Of a stretch of 64,000 bases of DNA, positions 11,031 through 22,743 are shown in pieces. The translations under genes were made by a program, and so were the position numbers. A model generated the notes under the pieces. It was not told the origin of the DNA, made no database searches, and worked only from the letters and a program-made list of their open reading frames with translations. This DNA comes from Micrasema longulum (Eukaryota > Arthropoda > Insecta > Trichoptera > Brachycentridae): NCBI GenBank assembly GCA_022494885.1, contig JAGVSM010004011.1, positions 426,372 through 490,371 of the forward strand. The letters are read 5' to 3'. Every line of letters starts with the position of its first letter. Positions within the stretch are counted from its first letter, which is position 1.

Positions 11031-11780
11031 GAATAGAATTTTGATTTAGATTTTGAATACCGTTATATTATGTATCACATAGGACATGTGGCGTTCGAAG
11101 GGGCGGTATTTTGCATTACTCATTTTTATAGGAATCGCCCAGTCCTCAGTGCTGACATTAAAATCATAATAGAAACATCTTCTGAATGTCATTGTGGTAT
11201 TTTTAAATAAACTTTTCTACAAGTGTTGTATTAAAATAGTGTAGAACAAAACTACGTAAATCGTGAAGTAAATAATAATTGATGTTTGAGCTGGATCAAA
11301 AATTACTAATATATTATTTACTTACACGAATGAATGATATTTTTTTGTAGATTACCCATTTAAAAAATCACCGCTCGTCATTGTTTTATACCTAAGAGGG
11401 GTCAATTTATGCACCTATTGTACATAGTTGAATGTTGTCGAATTACGTTATCTCATATGTAAACTCAAGCAGTTTGAAATATTAAAAAAAATATATATTA
11501 ATTAAGTTTTAAATATTTTTGAGAGGCTTATTGTCGATTCCTGGTTCCCCCTTTTCCTACGTCTATTCTCTTTAATCTCACATCAGTTTTTGTGACGTGT
11601 AAATCATAGAGTAATAGAGGGTTTCCCCTAGGAGAATTTTTATTATTTGTTGGATATGACTGCGTACTCCGAAATCACGTTTAATGTTCACTTGTGATAT
11701 TTTTTACAAAGCACCCTCGTTGAATAATGCAATCAGTGATAAAACAGTGGCTCACAACATGCGGTAAGCGGACACAGAAG
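11031..11780. other. No gene recognised
   Basis: Non-coding AT-rich sequence between SINE1 and the LINE A relic. No terminal repeats were found. Confidence 0.4.
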
Positions 11781-12098
11781 GACTTGTATTGATATAATAT
11801 TGATAAAATACAATTAGATTCTTCATTTGTAAAATTATTAACTGAAATTGAACATGTTAAATACTTAGGACAATTGACATGAACATTTCATGTAAACAAT
11901 TTAAAGAGCAAAATGGCGTCATTATCGAGTCTGTTTTTAAAAATCAAAAACTTTGTTCCAAAAACGAAAAAAAAAAATTAATGTACGAAGCCTATGTAAA
12001 AACTAAAATATGTTATATGCAACTACTATGGGGAACAGGAAATCAAAATGACATAAACAGACTACAAAGACAGCAAAATAAAATATTAAAGTTAGTAT

Positions 12099-13090
12099 CA
12101 ATATTTTGAGTTTATGCAAATTTTTGTAGGGACTGGATTCTCAAAATATTTTTGGTAAATCCACCTGGTCCATGAAGAAGTAAAGAAATTGAAAAAATAA
12201 CATTTTCAGGCGTTGCCTAGTATGCAAATGAAATAATTCAATTAGATGAATCTCACCCGCATAAATAAAGGTTTCAGCTCTTTAACTTCACAAACATCAA
12301 CAGATAAAAGAATTGAGAGAATATAGACGTTCAAATATGGGCAGAATGGTGAATGTTACACAGTATGTAAAGTGGCCACTTAAACCAGCCATTGACAGGT
12401 CATAAGCCTTGTAGATGCCTAGACTTCTATATTACTTCTATTTACTTCCCTATTCTTGAATATGCATCTGTAATCTGGTCCCCTCATTATGCTGTTCATA
12501 TCAAGCGCCTTGAATCAGTTCAACATCGTTTTATAAGAAAAATTGCATGGAAGATGGGATTGGAAAGAGGAGACTATTCATATTCTGATATGGAGAGGTT
12601 TTTAAGCATATCAAGTCTTGAAAAACGCAGATGCATTGCAGATATAATCTGCATGTATAAAATTATGAACTGTCTCATTGATGCCCCTGAAATTTTGCAA
12701 AAGATTCTTTTAACGTTCCCACCCGTAGACTAAGAAATAATGAAATGCTTTTCCTCGGTCACTACAGGACCAATTATGGTGCACAGTCGCCTTTGCCCAG
12801 AATGATCAGGCGGGTGAACGATCATCAAGATCTTGATTATTATGGTGTAAGGATGTCTTTCTTTACAAATCAGCTAAAGAATCTGTATAGTTAGCCTATG
12901 CTTTTTACTTAATCTAAAAAATCTATCATCTGTCTTTGCTGCTTATTTCTGTTCCTTATATTTTTTTATTCCTTTGTAAAAATGTCTTTTAATTGTAATG
13001 TTTATAATGGACTTTGTCCGTAAATAAATAAATAAATAAATAAATAAATTACCTTCTCTTAAATGCTCTTCATCTCTGCTGTAATATGTT
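12099..13090 (-). mobile_element. PAL element inside LINE A (itself split by LINE B)
   Basis: It is flanked by AAAGTTAGTAT (12,088-12,098) and AAATTTAGTAT (13,091-13,101), an 11-bp duplication with one mismatch. The left end is the conserved PAL terminus caatattttgagttt and the right end is ..gtaatatgtt. Between them are the family blocks 'caggcgttgcc', 'ctcacccgcat', 'gtggccacttaaaccagcc' and 'cctagacttctata'. A LINE B copy occupies 12,440-13,047. The element proper is about 385 bp and non-coding. Confidence 0.75.
12440..13047 (+). mobile_element. LINE B copy nested inside PAL
   Basis: This is a truncated ORF2 end. The frame at 12,392-12,733 begins in PAL sequence and enters the LINE at 12,440. 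It reads LEYASVIWSPHYAVHIKRLE, then QHRFIRKIAWKMG and SSLEKRRCIADIICMYKI, as in the LINE B copy at 1,145-1,835. After a premature stop the remaining C-terminus is still recognisable to about 12,890. It ends in a clean (AATA)n tail at 13,021-13,047. The flanks ATTACTTCT (12,431-12,439) and ATTACCTTCT (13,048-13,057) look like a target-site duplication with one indel. Confidence 0.8.
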
Positions 13091-13819
13091 AAATTTAGTA
13101 TATGACCTACCCTATCTAACAGCAACTAAAGAACTTTTTAAACAAATTAAGCAATTAAATGTTACTGAACTCTTTAAACTAGAATCCTTAAAATCTACTT
13201 ATAAATTAGCCACTGATGTAATTGTAGACAAAAAACTAAAACTTGAAAAAAATTGTACTAAACATGGACACAATACGAAAATATCAGAAAACTATCATAT
13301 TCATCCTCCTAAAACGAGGCAAAGACAGTTGAGACTAATAAACCATGGACTGAAATTATACAATAAACAACCAGACAAAACTAAGCAAAAGACTCAGACA
13401 ACCTTTACAAAAGGCGTTAAAAATAATTTCATAAACTGTAGAATGTGAATTTCAAAAGTAAAAATATTTGGTTGAATGTATGTAACCCGTAAGAGTTTAT
13501 CAATGAAATTTTTTAAAATATATATATTTTTTTTTAAATCTCAGAAATTGCGAAAAAAAATATGAGTACTAGCATTAGTAAACATAAGTTTATAGCCACT
13601 TACTCATTTTTAATGACTACAGTTTTGAGACGTACGCGTCTCTTTGTCAGAACGCCAATTACATTAACAGGCAAATCCCAGTAACCACCTTCACTGTATT
13701 ACCAAAAAAGTATTGAATCAACGTGCTGATAGGACCTATGTCATTAGAAGCCAATTCCAATGTGAACTCTCTCATCTCTGTAATTCTGCATCGTGTGTGA
13801 AATGTTAAAATATAAATAA

Positions 13820-13900
13820 AAAATGACAGGTCATAAGCCCTGTAAATGCCTCAACTTCCATATTACCGTCCCAAAAAGTTTTTCCCTTTCTGTTGATTTT
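13820..13900 (+). repeat. PAL fragment
   Basis: About 70 bases (acaggtcataagccctgtaa through the 'cttccatatta' block) match the arm of PAL copies at 12.4, 15.8, 28.4 and 55.5 kb. No other part of the element is present. Confidence 0.6.
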
Positions 13901-14039
13901 ATTTTATTGGTTGCTAAAATGAAATGGCCATTTGGCATTACATCAAATACAAGATTTATTTTGTTCGCACAATTTTTATTTCATTGAAATTTTAATTACA
14001 CATTTATAGCTATACAAACAATTACATTCTTTTTTAGGG

Positions 14040-15022
14040 GTCTAGCACCGGGCTTATATATAATGGTGTCCAATTTATACTATAATTAATTAACTAACTA
14101 TTCTAGCTTGTCCAGAATAATTAGTATTAAGATGATGGTAGTCAAAGATGGCTTAGTAAGCTGGACGTATCTTCACTTAATCCTTTTAATGTCAATGGTA
14201 CTAATATTCAATATAGGAAATCTGTAAAAAATCTAGGAGTAGTAATGGATGAATATCTATGCTAGCGAGCTCATACTAATGAATTAAGCCACAAAATATT
14301 TTTCAGTCTACACTCAGTTAAGAGGTTGCAAAAATTCCTACCCTTTAATATTAAATGCACTCTTGTACAAGCATTACTACTACCCATTCTAGATTACGCT
14401 AATGTTTCCATGACTGATTTAAGCTGTGAGAAACTCGATAAACATGAATGACTTCAAAATACATGCATAAGGTACATTTTTGGTCTTAGGAAATATGACC
14501 ACATTTCTGATTATCGTAGGCAACTAAAATGGCTCAAAATTACACAGCGGAGAGACAATCACCCCCTCTCACTTCTGTTCAATGTCTGTTCAATTCATAG
14601 TCCTAGCTCCTATATACCTGTGTGAAAAATTTCAACACTTATCAGTTCATGGTTAATCTCTTTGTTCTAATTCTCAAGGCACTCTCTTAATACCCATCCA
14701 CAATTCCTCTTTCTTCTCTAACTCATATAGTGTCTATGCGGCTCGACTGTGGAATCATCTTCCATCCACCATCACAGATGTTACTACATTATCTCTGTTT
14801 AAATCACGTCTGAAGAAACTTCTCTTTTCTCTTCCTTAATCTCTTCTGCTTTCTTTTTTCCTCTTTCCTCTTTTTTCACTTTTCCCATTGAGTAATAGTT
14901 TTGATTTAAGATAATTTATAAACAAATACGTTTATTTCTATTTTTATATATCTTTGGCGTTTTAATTTTAATTTTCTATTGAATACGTTCTGTAACTTGA
15001 ATTATAAAAATAAAACTTTTAT
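14040..15022 (+). mobile_element. LINE D, ORF2 C-terminal half, many stops
   Basis: With stops and frameshifts ignored, the translation contains KNLGVVMDEYL (RT-distal motif), LPILDYANVSM, NTCIRYIFGLRKYDHISDYR, and a closing SVYAARLWNHLPSTI region. Together these define the post-RT half of a Jockey-group non-LTR element. At least six disabling changes are visible. The AT-rich 3' UTR ends in aataaaactttt near 15,020. Confidence 0.75.
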
Positions 15023-15024
15023 TT

Positions 15025-15112
15025 TATTGGTTGGTTGGAAGAAATCGCCATTTGACAATAAGCCCGCCAATGTACAAATAATATTATGTACAAATAGTTA
15101 AATAAATAAATA
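15025..15112 (+). mobile_element. LINE M 3' module
   Basis: It carries ttggttggaagaaa, a hairpin (tcgccatttgacaata), agcccgcca, atgtacaaat and an (AATA)n tail at 15,095-15,112. This matches the 3' modules at 7.1, 35.7 and 37.4 kb. It may be the true 3' end of LINE D or a separate tail insertion. Confidence 0.55.
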
Positions 15113-15691
15113 AAAAATGACTGTGAAACAAAACTAATAGATTTGTTGATTAATGTGAGTCAATAGCCCAGAGCTTACAGTAAATGCATCTGTGTATTAT
15201 ACTTTACGGTTCAGAGCAATCAATTTTGATTATTTAATAATTTTAAATTATAGCAAGTTTGTGCTTCCCTGTAAAGGGGAACAGCTGTTTTCGATGTGTA
15301 GTATCGTTTTTTGTATGCTGATCACGGGTTTGATAGTAATAATTACGAGAATTTCGGATTTTTTGTGGCTTAGAATTATAGAGGAACCCTTTTTCATTTT
15401 ACATCACGCTTTAGAGAGATAATGAACAATAGAATGCCGGTTGCGTGAAAAGCTCGTTTGAAGATTAAAACGGCGTTTGTTAAAATATAATAAAAAAACG
15501 TTGTAAGGGCCAGTTACATAAAAAAGTTTAGTTAGATAAAATTCGAACTTAAAAAATTGTTGCGTTTTTGTCAAATTGTGTAAAATGAGTGGTTTTATTT
15601 GACTTTTTAGTGCTAACTCATTTTGCAAATTTTTATTAATATAAGAAAACGACAAACCTAAAAAAAAAATTTTTTAATGAAGTTAATTTCA

Positions 15692-16250
15692 ACAATGTTT
15701 TGAGTATGTCCAAATGCTTGCAGACTGGCTGTATTTTCTCCCTAGGCACTTGTTCATATTTAAAATTGTTGCAACAGAGAGGGAAAACATTTTTGAGAAG
15801 GGAATATGGGAGTCTAGGTATTTACAGGGCTAATGACCTGTCATTGGCTGGTTTAAATGGCCACAGTATACACTGTGTAACATTCACCATTCTGTTTTAA
15901 CATCCACATTTCCACAACTCTTCGATCTGTTGACTTTTATGAAGTATAAGAGCTGAAACCTTTATCATGTGGGTGAGATTCATCTGGCTGAACCAAATCA
16001 CCTACTAGGCAACGCCTTAAACCATTTTCCAATTTTTTTACTTTTGTGAACTGAGTTTACTTTACAAAAACCAACAGATGGAAGAGTTGTGGCAATGTGG
16101 CTATTCAAACAAAGGCAAAATGGTGAATGCTACACATTGTGTAAAGTGTCCACTTAAACCAGCCAATGACATGTCGTAAGCCCTGTAAATGCCTAGACTC
16201 CCATATCCCTACTCAAAAATGCTTTCGCTCTCTGTTACAGCAAATTTAAA
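15692..16250 (-). mobile_element. PAL copy, long inverted repeat
   Basis: The left arm (15,770-15,935) and right arm (16,070-16,235) are inverted copies of each other. The stem runs from 'ctctgttacagc/gcaacagagag' to 'caacagatggaagagttg'. The spacer (15,936-16,070) holds the 'aggcaacgcct' block. The left tail is the conserved terminus caatgttttgagtatgtcc. Possible imperfect flanks are gttaatttca and ggttatttca. It has no coding capacity. Confidence 0.7.
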
Positions 16251-16639
16251 TAGGTTATTTCATTGATTTACTAATTCTTGGTTTACAATAATCATAAAAC
16301 GTATGTAGTTTTATTTTAGTTTCCTTTATAATTTTTATCAGTGACCGGGTTTCGTCGTGACTAACATCGTCAGACAGATCTGTCTGTTTATTTATTTTTT
16401 AAATTCATTCATTTGTGAATTGGAAGTTGATGAAAGTGGAAAACATTAAAAAACATTTAATAAAAAAAATATATATATTACTATCCGAAAATAAACTAAT
16501 ATTACATACATTTTTAAATTTTAATTAAAAAATCTTTTGATCGCTTTTCTTGCATAAATTATTGGAATCAGTATTATGATTTTTTTCAAAGTGAATTTTT
16601 TTATGATTAAAACTAATACTATGATAACAATCATCAAAG

Positions 16640-17265
16640 AAGGATCTTAAACTGACAATCGCTTCACCTAACCTAGAAGGCCAGATGTCTTAACAACCAG
16701 CTACCGTCAATTTGGACATTGCCTTAAATATGCATTACAAACAGATATAGAGCTATGAGGGATTAGAGCTTAAATGCATCCTTCATAAAGACAGAGAGAG
16801 ACGGACTGAAGTCAATCTCTGCTCTGTTGATGAGCTGAAATCGAAAATGTAATATATGTGCGGACCAACTACTGCTTCACAAAATTATGACAGGAATAGT
16901 TAATTGTACAGAACTACTTAGTTTAATAACAATACATGTGCTAGCCAGGATTTGTAGACGGTACCACCTGTTTCATGTACCAATAAGTAAAACATCGTAT
17001 GTTAAAAATGTTTTTTTTCGTTCGACTTTTTCAGTGTACAATACAAAATTTAAAGACAAAGATTAAACAAACATCACTCAGTCAGATTGAAAATTTACAT
17101 TAAAAATGCATTATGTAACTTGGTAGACATTATAATAATAAATATGTACATCTCCCTTCCCCTCCTATATAAGAATACCTCTCTTCAAGCATCCTTGCCC
17201 TAATCCCGCCCAATTTTCAATAACTTTCTGATATTAATAAAAAAATTATAATTGAAAAATATTTT
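16640..17265 (+). mobile_element. LINE G relic
   Basis: Fragments of an ORF2 C-terminus are visible, such as FHVPISKTSYVKN. These fit the xFxxPxxRTxxxxxS signature near the end of Jockey-like proteins. The 3' part (17,095-17,260) recurs on the minus strand at 29,190-29,425, including gcattatgtaacttggtaga and 'tgtacatctcccttcccctcc'. Stops are frequent. Confidence 0.55.
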
Positions 17266-17334
17266 CGAGGACATTAAAATAACATTTTTATGTGTGTAAA
17301 CTTATATGTATTTATTTAATATGTAATATGTTTT

Positions 17335-17860
17335 GTCGCCCTCGTGGTGTAATGGTCAGCGCGTTAGCCTGCCATGCAAGAGGTCTCGGGTTCGATTCCC
17401 GACATGGTTGATGTGAAATATTTATTTAAAATAGGATACTAAGTGTATATTAGTGATAAATAATGTTAGAATAAGTATAGATGTAAATATTGTGTTGTAA
17501 ATATATATTAGACTATGTTACATAGAACTAAATAAATAAATAATAATAAAAGGGTGTTTTCACACTAGAATATTTCATAGTCCCTGGACTGGTACCTGAA
17601 GCGTAAGCCTGATCATCTTACCTCCATGTAACAAAAATGATCAAGATATGCTGCGTTTGGTGTACCAATGCAGTGCCCTATGCACCATTATGTGCGGAAA
17701 GGGAACGATGATGATGCCGATGATGATATTTTCTTTACTAACTTTGTGGAAATCTGTTATTAGTTCTGAGTTTTTACACTCTATCTGTTTGTTTACTATT
17801 AATATGTATGTAGACCAAAACCAAATAAAATAAAATAAAATAAAAAAAGCTATTGCCATT
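17335..17860 (+). repeat. SINE1 copy with internal insertion
   Basis: The tRNA-like head at 17,335-17,410 has an A box (gtgtaatggtcagcgcg), an anticodon-like GCC loop (Gly-like) and a perfect B box GGTTCGATTCC. The body (17,560-17,720) contains 'tccctggactggtacctgaagcg' and 'tgccctatgcaccatta'. Compared with 32,262-32,455 there is an extra stretch of about 125 bp (17,430-17,555) ending in (AATA)n, which looks like a nested LINE tail. The acceptor arm does not pair, so it is not a tRNA gene. Confidence 0.8.
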
Positions 17861-17879
17861 CGAAAAAAAAAAGTGTTTA

Positions 17880-18400
17880 TTACAAAAAATGTAACATAAT
17901 ATACTCGTATATGAATGGAATAACTGCGGAAGACTATCTGGTGTCAAACAATATTATTTTTTACAATCAAATTAAAGAGTGCCGAAAAACTGGGTAGTGC
18001 CAGTGAACTGTATACTTCACCCTAATGATTTTATTTTTACTGTTTCTATCTGCTCTAATCTCGTTCTAATGTGTCTCCAAGTAGCGTTATGTGTTCCTCT
18101 ATGTCTATAGAGCTCCGTCACACTCGACAAGGTTCTGGAAAATGGGAAATGGCCCAGACGCCAGACAAGCTATGTGCTACTGGCTACCGATATTAGCACT
18201 TACGGGTGTTCTTAAGTGTAACATGAGCAATAAACAATACTGGTCACATTACTCGAGCCACTTTAATTTAGTAAAAAAAATACAAAATGTGTTTTTACAA
18301 TAATGTCCAAACTATTCCGAAGAACAACTGCATTTAACTCTCAATGGATTGCTAAAAAAATTCTTTGCAAGATACATACAATTTAATCACTATTTTTTCA
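17880..18400. other. No gene recognised
   Basis: Mixed sequence. The 70-codon frame at 18,091-18,303 shows no motif. A moderately GC-rich stretch at 18,100-18,230 has no assigned origin. Confidence 0.4.
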
Positions 18401-18409
18401 TAATCTTTA

Positions 18410-19102
18410 TATACCTATTTATAATACCTTTGTACGTGTGACGTCACTAAATTCCTTCTAAACGGCTTAACCGATTTACGTGCGGTTTTCAGAGAAATAT
18501 AGATCTTTGCTCTGTGCGTATTCGTAAATATTAAAATCTTTAATCTAATATGTAAAAAAGAAGTAAGGAGCATAAACGTTTTATTCATTGATCTACCAGG
18601 GTTGCATTCGAGGAGAATGCATTTCCAAAAAAAAATGGAAAGATGTTGTTTTTTTTGTGTACAAAAAAATTGTTTTTGAATGTTCACAAACAGCGTTTGT
18701 TTTTTGTGAATCTTAATCAGACCCTTTCTTTAAATTCCTTATAATATCTACCCATTTATTTATGTTTACTGGATTTTTTGTAATAATAAAATAATATAAA
18801 TTTCAATACATTTTTAAAAATCGTTTTCTTACATATGTACACCCCTCTGTTGGTGAAAAGACCGGGGTTTGACGTTTGCAAAAAAATGCAATATTAAAAA
18901 AAATATATATATTTTATGTTTCGGAATTCAACCATAAGCAAGTACCTAGGTACCTACTTAAATTCAATATTTTTAGTTTTGGATTTTAATCACAGACAAG
19001 TACCTAGGTACCTAGGTACCTACTTATCAATGAAAAGTCTTTTTCCAAGGTAATAGCAGGCAAGCCAAATTTTCGGGCAGGACGTCTGTCGGGTTCGCTA
19101 GT
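18410..19102 (-). mobile_element. Family Q copy
   Basis: On the minus strand it begins ACTAGCGAACCCGACAGACG and ends with the 'cgtaaatcggttaagccgttt' block near 18,470. The middle holds two tandem units of about 75 bp, each with a tacctaggtac palindrome (18,943-19,025). Sister copies lie at 28,211-29,170 and 53,391-54,046. No coding potential was seen, and the frame at 18,415-18,687 is inside this repeat. Confidence 0.7.
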
Positions 19103-19127
19103 TAATGATATAAATCGAATGCGGATA

Positions 19128-19245
19128 TGTCGGCCTCGAAATTTAGTGATTGACGCATTTGCCTACTATGTTTTGAGGTCCCGGGTTTGATTCTTGATAC
19201 CCTACCCGACGTAAAATATTTGTTTTGAAGGTGGTTTAATATTGC
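19128..19245 (+). repeat. SINE1 head relic
   Basis: It has 'tcggcctcg', a diverged A box and a B box close to GGTTTGATTC at about 19,182, followed by the family 'gtaaaatatttgttttgaagg'. The 3' body is replaced by a PAL copy. Confidence 0.55.
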
Positions 19246-19640
19246 AATATTTCACGGTTGTGAAGTTAAATAACTAAAACCTTTATTGATGCGGGTGACA
19301 TTTATCTTACTGAATTTTTCTACCAACAATTTGTTGATTTTTATACTTCCTAGGGGGTGAAATTTAATTCTGGTCTATAAGCATTTGAACAATCTCAAAA
19401 TATTGTTGATCAAACTAACTGGTTAAATAATAATGAAAAAATATGTTCATCTTTGAATGTAGGTGAAATAATTCAGTCAAATGAGTCTAACCCGCATCAA
19501 AAAAGGTTTCAGTTTTTTTTTTGAAAAATCAACAAATGAAAGAATCGAAGAAATATGGATGTTCAAACACAGACATAATGTTGAATGGCAGTTTGTAAAG
19601 TGACCACTTCAACAGGCCGGATGGATCGTTCTAATCTAAA
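19246..19640. mobile_element. PAL copy, degraded
   Basis: It contains the PAL blocks gtgaagttaaa, ttgatgcgggtga, 'ctcaaaatattgttgatcaaac', 'tctaacccgcatc', 'aatatggatgttcaaaca' and a partial gtgaccacttcaaca. The first block is inverted relative to the last ones, so the copy is palindromic. The bases after the usual terminus (ttgatcaaacta) are shared with the copy at 35.3 kb. Confidence 0.55.
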
Positions 19641-19839
19641 TGGCATCGGATAAGGTGGATATTTTATTTGATTTATTTATGAATTTAGTGGCAGGTAAAC
19701 GCACTAACCAGTACACCATACGGTCGAATACTCTACGCTCGATTTACCTCTGCAGAATTTTACTTCAGAGCAGTCAGGTAGCCACGAAATAAATAGTAAT
19801 AATACAAGAAAACGTAGAGAAATATTAGAAAAACGTAGA

Positions 19840-20165
19840 ACTGAGTCTTCTAAGAGCAACTTTTGTTTTTATGCCTTAGTGTTCATAATATGTTGATTAG
19901 TCAATTCGTCACGCAATTTTGAATTTTTTGGGATGGATCCTCCGGCTTTTCGTAAATCTTCGCCACTTAAACAATGTGGGATAAAGTTAGATTGGCATGG
20001 TTTAGCCCCAAGTCTTTTATGTTTATCGTGTTTATGAATATATTGTATGCCATTATTTTATCGACCTTATTTGTCTTTTCTAGATAGTTTTATGTTATTT
20101 TTGTTCAGTTTCTTGAACATTTGTTTCTTCATCTAACTGTAGTAATTGCCTTAGATTGTATGTAT
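19840..20165 (+). mobile_element. LINE B 3' end
   Basis: Translation gives the last part of the LINE B protein (a diverged ELSLLRATFVFMP stretch, compare SSKGNFGFYAP at 1.45 kb). The family 3' UTR follows to about 20,165. Several stops are present. Confidence 0.6.
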
Positions 20166-20885
20166 AATTGATGTAGTTAAGTCCATCAGAGATTTAAGAG
20201 TTGTTTTGGAATATAAACTAACATATAACGAGCTTATAGATAATACAGTAAATAAATCACTGAAATTACTTGGCTTCGTTGATTTTACTAATGTCCGTAC
20301 AATCAAAATTCTTTATTGCTCAACTGTTTGCCCTCTTCTTGAATATGCCTCCGTGGTCTGTCTCCATTCTATGTCAATCGCATAAATCACATTGAATCAG
20401 TCCAACATCGCTTGCTTTGAAAAGTAGCGTGGATGCTTGGACTAGAGAGATGTAATTATTCTTATGCTGATATAGAGTCAATGTTAAATATTTCTAGTCT
20501 ACAAAAACGAACTAATATTGATTCCATATATATGTTCGGCATACTTAATGGTATAATCGATGTTCCATCATTACTGGGACAAGTAAAAATCAATATTCTG
20601 ACTCGTAGGTCGAGAAACAATGAAGTACTGTTCATAGATTAGCATAGAACAAACCATGGTCTTAATTCTCTAATGTCTGTCGTATTGTTAACTCAAGTCA
20701 AGATCTGGACTTTTTTGGTTGAAGTTTACAACGATTTAAACGAGCACTAAATAAATAGTCCAGATCTTGTCTCGATGTCCCTTATGTTTGTCAATGCTTC
20801 TTTTCTTCTTCTTTTAATGTTTTAAACTATTCTTTTATTGTAATATTTACACATGGACAATGTCCGTTAGTAAATAAATAAATAA
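20166..20885 (+). mobile_element. LINE B, second fragment
   Basis: Sequence encoding LRVVLEYKLTYNELIDN and LKLLGFVDFTNVRTIKILYC is followed by LLEYASVV, all typical of the region after the RT thumb. A frame at 20,433-20,642 (69 aa) continues SLQKRTNIDSIYMFGIL. It ends in (AATA)n at 20,868-20,885. Frameshifts separate the pieces. It is probably an independent insertion next to the fragment at 19,840. Confidence 0.7.
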
Positions 20886-20889
20886 ATGA

Positions 20890-22095
20890 ATAAAAAAAAT
20901 AAGTAATAGAGTGGAAGTTTTACGAGACTGCTAATATTATATTACACTGGAGTATGTGATCATATTTTATCATTGATTCACTCTTTTTTATGAATTCTGC
21001 ATAATACATTATGTACTGTGGAGCTAAGGAATAAATACCGTCTTTAGAACAATAAGCAGTTTTTTCTGATCCGTGATACGCAAATTGCTCCAGTGCTGAA
21101 AGCGGGTCTTGTTATATTATCATGGTGCATTGTTTGCCTCATGCAGCTCAGCCCCTGTAAAGGCCCATTGTCTTCAGTCACATTGTGATGTTGGGCAGAT
21201 CTTCTCTCCGGGGAGACGGACGAAAGACAAAAGGCGTTGGTAGATGCAAAACAGACCAAGCAGAAACTGGATACCTAACTTGTTTGCATTGCTTAGGGTT
21301 AAAGTACGCCAAGAAATTATTTTACTTCTCGTACTTTAAAATCACGTTTTAACTTGCAGTCGTTAGCAACGTATATATTTTTATAAAACATTGTTGGTGA
21401 AAACTCTTGGTGAGAGTTAATTGTATGTAATTAATTTAATTTAGAAATAAAAGACGAATGATATAAATAACCAATAACTAGTCACCGGTTTTATCGCTTT
21501 TGTTACACCTTCAAAACTATTGTACCTACTATTGTAAAATCAAATATATTATATACGTAAAATCAGTGAGAATAAAGATTTAAAAATGAATATTCCTGTG
21601 TCTTCTGTTTTACACAGACAACGTGTCAACAAACTATTTGAAACAATCTTTAATACCTAGAATATGCGAGCAATATAGCAATAGATTTACCGAGGGTGAT
21701 ATTTTTTATGACAATTTACGTAAATTTAAGTCAACAATATTGAAAGAAGCAGATATTTAATTATTTAAAAAAAATATCTTTAACATTCGTTATCATAATT
21801 TAAATTATTTTCATAAGTTTTAACATTTTTTGATGTGTGCATGAGTGTCTTACATTAATACAAAAAGAAATGTACAATATTTCTGTAAAAACTGTTTGTT
21901 TATACAAAAAAAAAAAAAAATGTGATTAAAATTTTGTCATTTTTTAGTTTGGCAGGTTCAAATTATGCGACGACTGTTTTTTCAAAAAAATATTTTCTAT
22001 GTCCTGGTAAATAAAGCCTCTAGTTCGGTGTGTGAAATACCAGGACCCTAGTCAATTTTTTTTGACTCGATGACTGCCCTCGGATAAAAATCCTA
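20890..22095. other. No gene recognised
   Basis: Around 21,040-21,300 the sequence is less AT-rich and gives a 71-codon frame on the minus strand with no motif. The remainder is AT-rich with poly-A runs near 21,905. Confidence 0.35.
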
Positions 22096-22099
22096 AATA

Positions 22100-22600
22100 A
22101 CGAAATCGAGTGGAGATAAGTTCACCTCGTTGTAAAGTGGTTGGCGCATTTGCCCATTCTCGAAGTCCTGGGTTTGATTCCTAAGCAGGTTGGACATGAA
22201 ATATTGATTTAAAAAGCTGTTTTTTTTTAAAGGAATAACCCGCTAAGCCTCTATTTTGAGGTTTGTCAGCAAGTGGAAAAGAGGAGATATGGAAAGAAGT
22301 ATTGAAAAATACACCACAACACTCAGACCAATAAAGAAACAAATATTTCTTAGATCCTTTTCGTGCAACTGGCGGGAATCGAATCCGCGACGCCAGTTTC
22401 ACAGTTGGCCGTCTAACAAACTGCGCCACGGCGCCTGTCAAACAGCAATATTCTATTGATCATGGACTGGCACTTGAAGCGTAAGTCTGATCACCTTACC
22501 AGCATGTAACAGCTGATAGAAATACGCTGCATTTGGTTTACTAATCCAGTGCCCTATGTATCACTGGGTGCGGAAAGCGAATGAGAATTTTGTTTTTAAT
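22100..22600 (+). repeat. SINE1 copy interrupted by SINE3
   Basis: The head at 22,110-22,215 has a B box close to GGTTTGATTCC. The body resumes at 22,455 with 'gatcatggactggcacttgaagcg' and 'agtgccctatgtatcac', ending near 22,595. Between them is SINE3 in opposite orientation. Confidence 0.7.
22220..22440 (-). repeat. SINE3 nested in SINE1
   Basis: The minus strand starts ggcgccgtggcgcagtttgt, contains a B box GGATTCGATTCC at about 22,375-22,386, and ends in a poly-A run (complement at 22,222-22,231). The head is GC-rich compared with its surroundings. This is the only clear copy of its type in the window. Confidence 0.65.
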
Positions 22601-22743
22601 TAAAGATCTTGATTGAAGTAGGTATGCGAGACTTTGAATTTTTTGGGCTTTTTTTCCATTTTACACTAGTAAATTTTTGAATTCCTAGATTACCTTCAAT
22701 TCCCCTTCAAAGATTTCCTGTTTTTTTTTAGAAATCTGTATTT

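Larger units (their letters stand above)
11790..13480 (+). mobile_element. LINE A relic, split in two by element PAL
   Basis: The 5' part (11,879-12,098) encodes KTKICYMQLLWGTG and NRLQRQQNKILKLV, which follow the RT thumb. The 3' part (13,091-13,448) continues with YDLPYLTATKELFKQ and a C-terminus ending NHGLKLYNKQPDK. Removing 12,099-13,090 and one copy of the flanking duplication would bring the two halves together in phase, so they are one interrupted gene fragment. The 3' UTR 'tgtaacccgtaagagttt' resembles the LINE end at 23,281-23,575. Catalytic RT motifs are absent. Confidence 0.75.

Noticed and set aside
17335..17410. Apparent tRNA-Gly gene
   Set aside because: The A and B boxes are good, but the acceptor stem does not pair and the segment continues into the SINE1 body. 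Several copies share that body.
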